Positions 12,970 to 13,021 of a stretch of 13,021 nt of DNA are shown here, one piece after another. The stretch comes from Betaproteobacteria bacterium (GTDB lineage Bacteria > Pseudomonadota > Gammaproteobacteria > Burkholderiales > SG8-41), in NCBI GenBank assembly GCA_021414185.1, contig JAIOOZ010000409.1, positions 1 to 13,021 of the forward strand. The letters run 5' to 3'. The position numbers were made by a program, and so were the translations under genes. Under the pieces are notes generated by a model. That model searched no databases. It was not told the origin of the DNA and saw only the letters and a program-made list of their open reading frames with translations. Each line of letters begins with the position of its first letter. Position 1 is the stretch's first letter.

Positions 12970-13019
12970 GTATGTATGCAATACATGCCGCTGCATAGCG
13001 GTATGATGTGACGACATAC
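12970..13019. promoter_or_regulatory. Conserved LysR-type operator, copy B
   Basis: It is the same module as at 9618-9667, in the same orientation: identical 18-bp start with the palindrome at 12972-12986, then CATAG (12994), GTATG (13001) and ACATAC (13014) at the same offsets, with most spacer bases changed. In copy A the right end abuts the LysR start codon; here the window ends two bases after the module, so a divergent plus-strand gene may begin just outside. On its left it faces the CapA/Bug unit. Confidence 0.8.
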
Positions 13020-13021
13020 TG

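Overview
The window looks like the chromosome of a GC-rich betaproteobacterium, most likely Burkholderiales. The strongest hint is three separate periplasmic receptors of the Bug/TctC (tripartite tricarboxylate receptor) family without TctA/TctB membrane partners, a pattern known from Bordetella, Cupriavidus and relatives. Codon use, a CysB-type LysR regulator and the gene types fit. This is inferred from gene content, not from a marker gene.

Layout. (1) Positions 1-16 hold the first codons of a minus-strand gene running off the left edge. (2) 17-337 is a regulatory stretch with clustered GTAA motifs, including four GTAA boxes in exact 10-bp phase. They lie upstream of a plus-strand gene (338-1309) for a secreted, highly charged protein made of two blocks of nine 7-residue repeats plus a Gly/Asn/Thr-rich tail; a strong intrinsic terminator follows. 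(3) 1525-2394 (+) encodes a YpfJ-type zinc metallopeptidase with one membrane segment. (4) 9544 down to 2410 is a run of seven minus-strand genes with short gaps, read in this order: metallo-beta-lactamase-fold lactonase-like hydrolase, MmgE/PrpD-family enzyme, Bug receptor, short-chain dehydrogenase, class V aminotransferase, second Bug receptor, and an unknown three-helix membrane protein. (5) A CysB-type LysR regulator (9680-10663, +) is divergent from this run. (6) A second minus-strand unit (CapA-like metallophosphatase-fold protein plus third Bug receptor, 12857 down to 10805) converges on the regulator gene across a GC-rich palindromic element that looks like a terminator.

How it fits together. 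The clearest signal is a 50-bp operator-like module present twice: once between the lactonase and LysR genes (9618-9667) and once upstream of the CapA/Bug unit at the right edge (12970-13019). The copies share an 18-bp identical core holding a perfect 15-bp T-N11-A palindrome (LysR box), plus three further short blocks at identical spacing. The simplest reading is one regulon: the LysR protein controls itself, the seven-gene run and the CapA/Bug unit. The enzymes suggest uptake of an organic acid or lactone-type compound and its breakdown by ring opening, dehydration/isomerisation or decarboxylation, redox and amino transfer. The substrate cannot be read from the sequence. Several enzymes carry changes at positions that are normally catalytic or binding, so functions transferred from family names should be treated with care.
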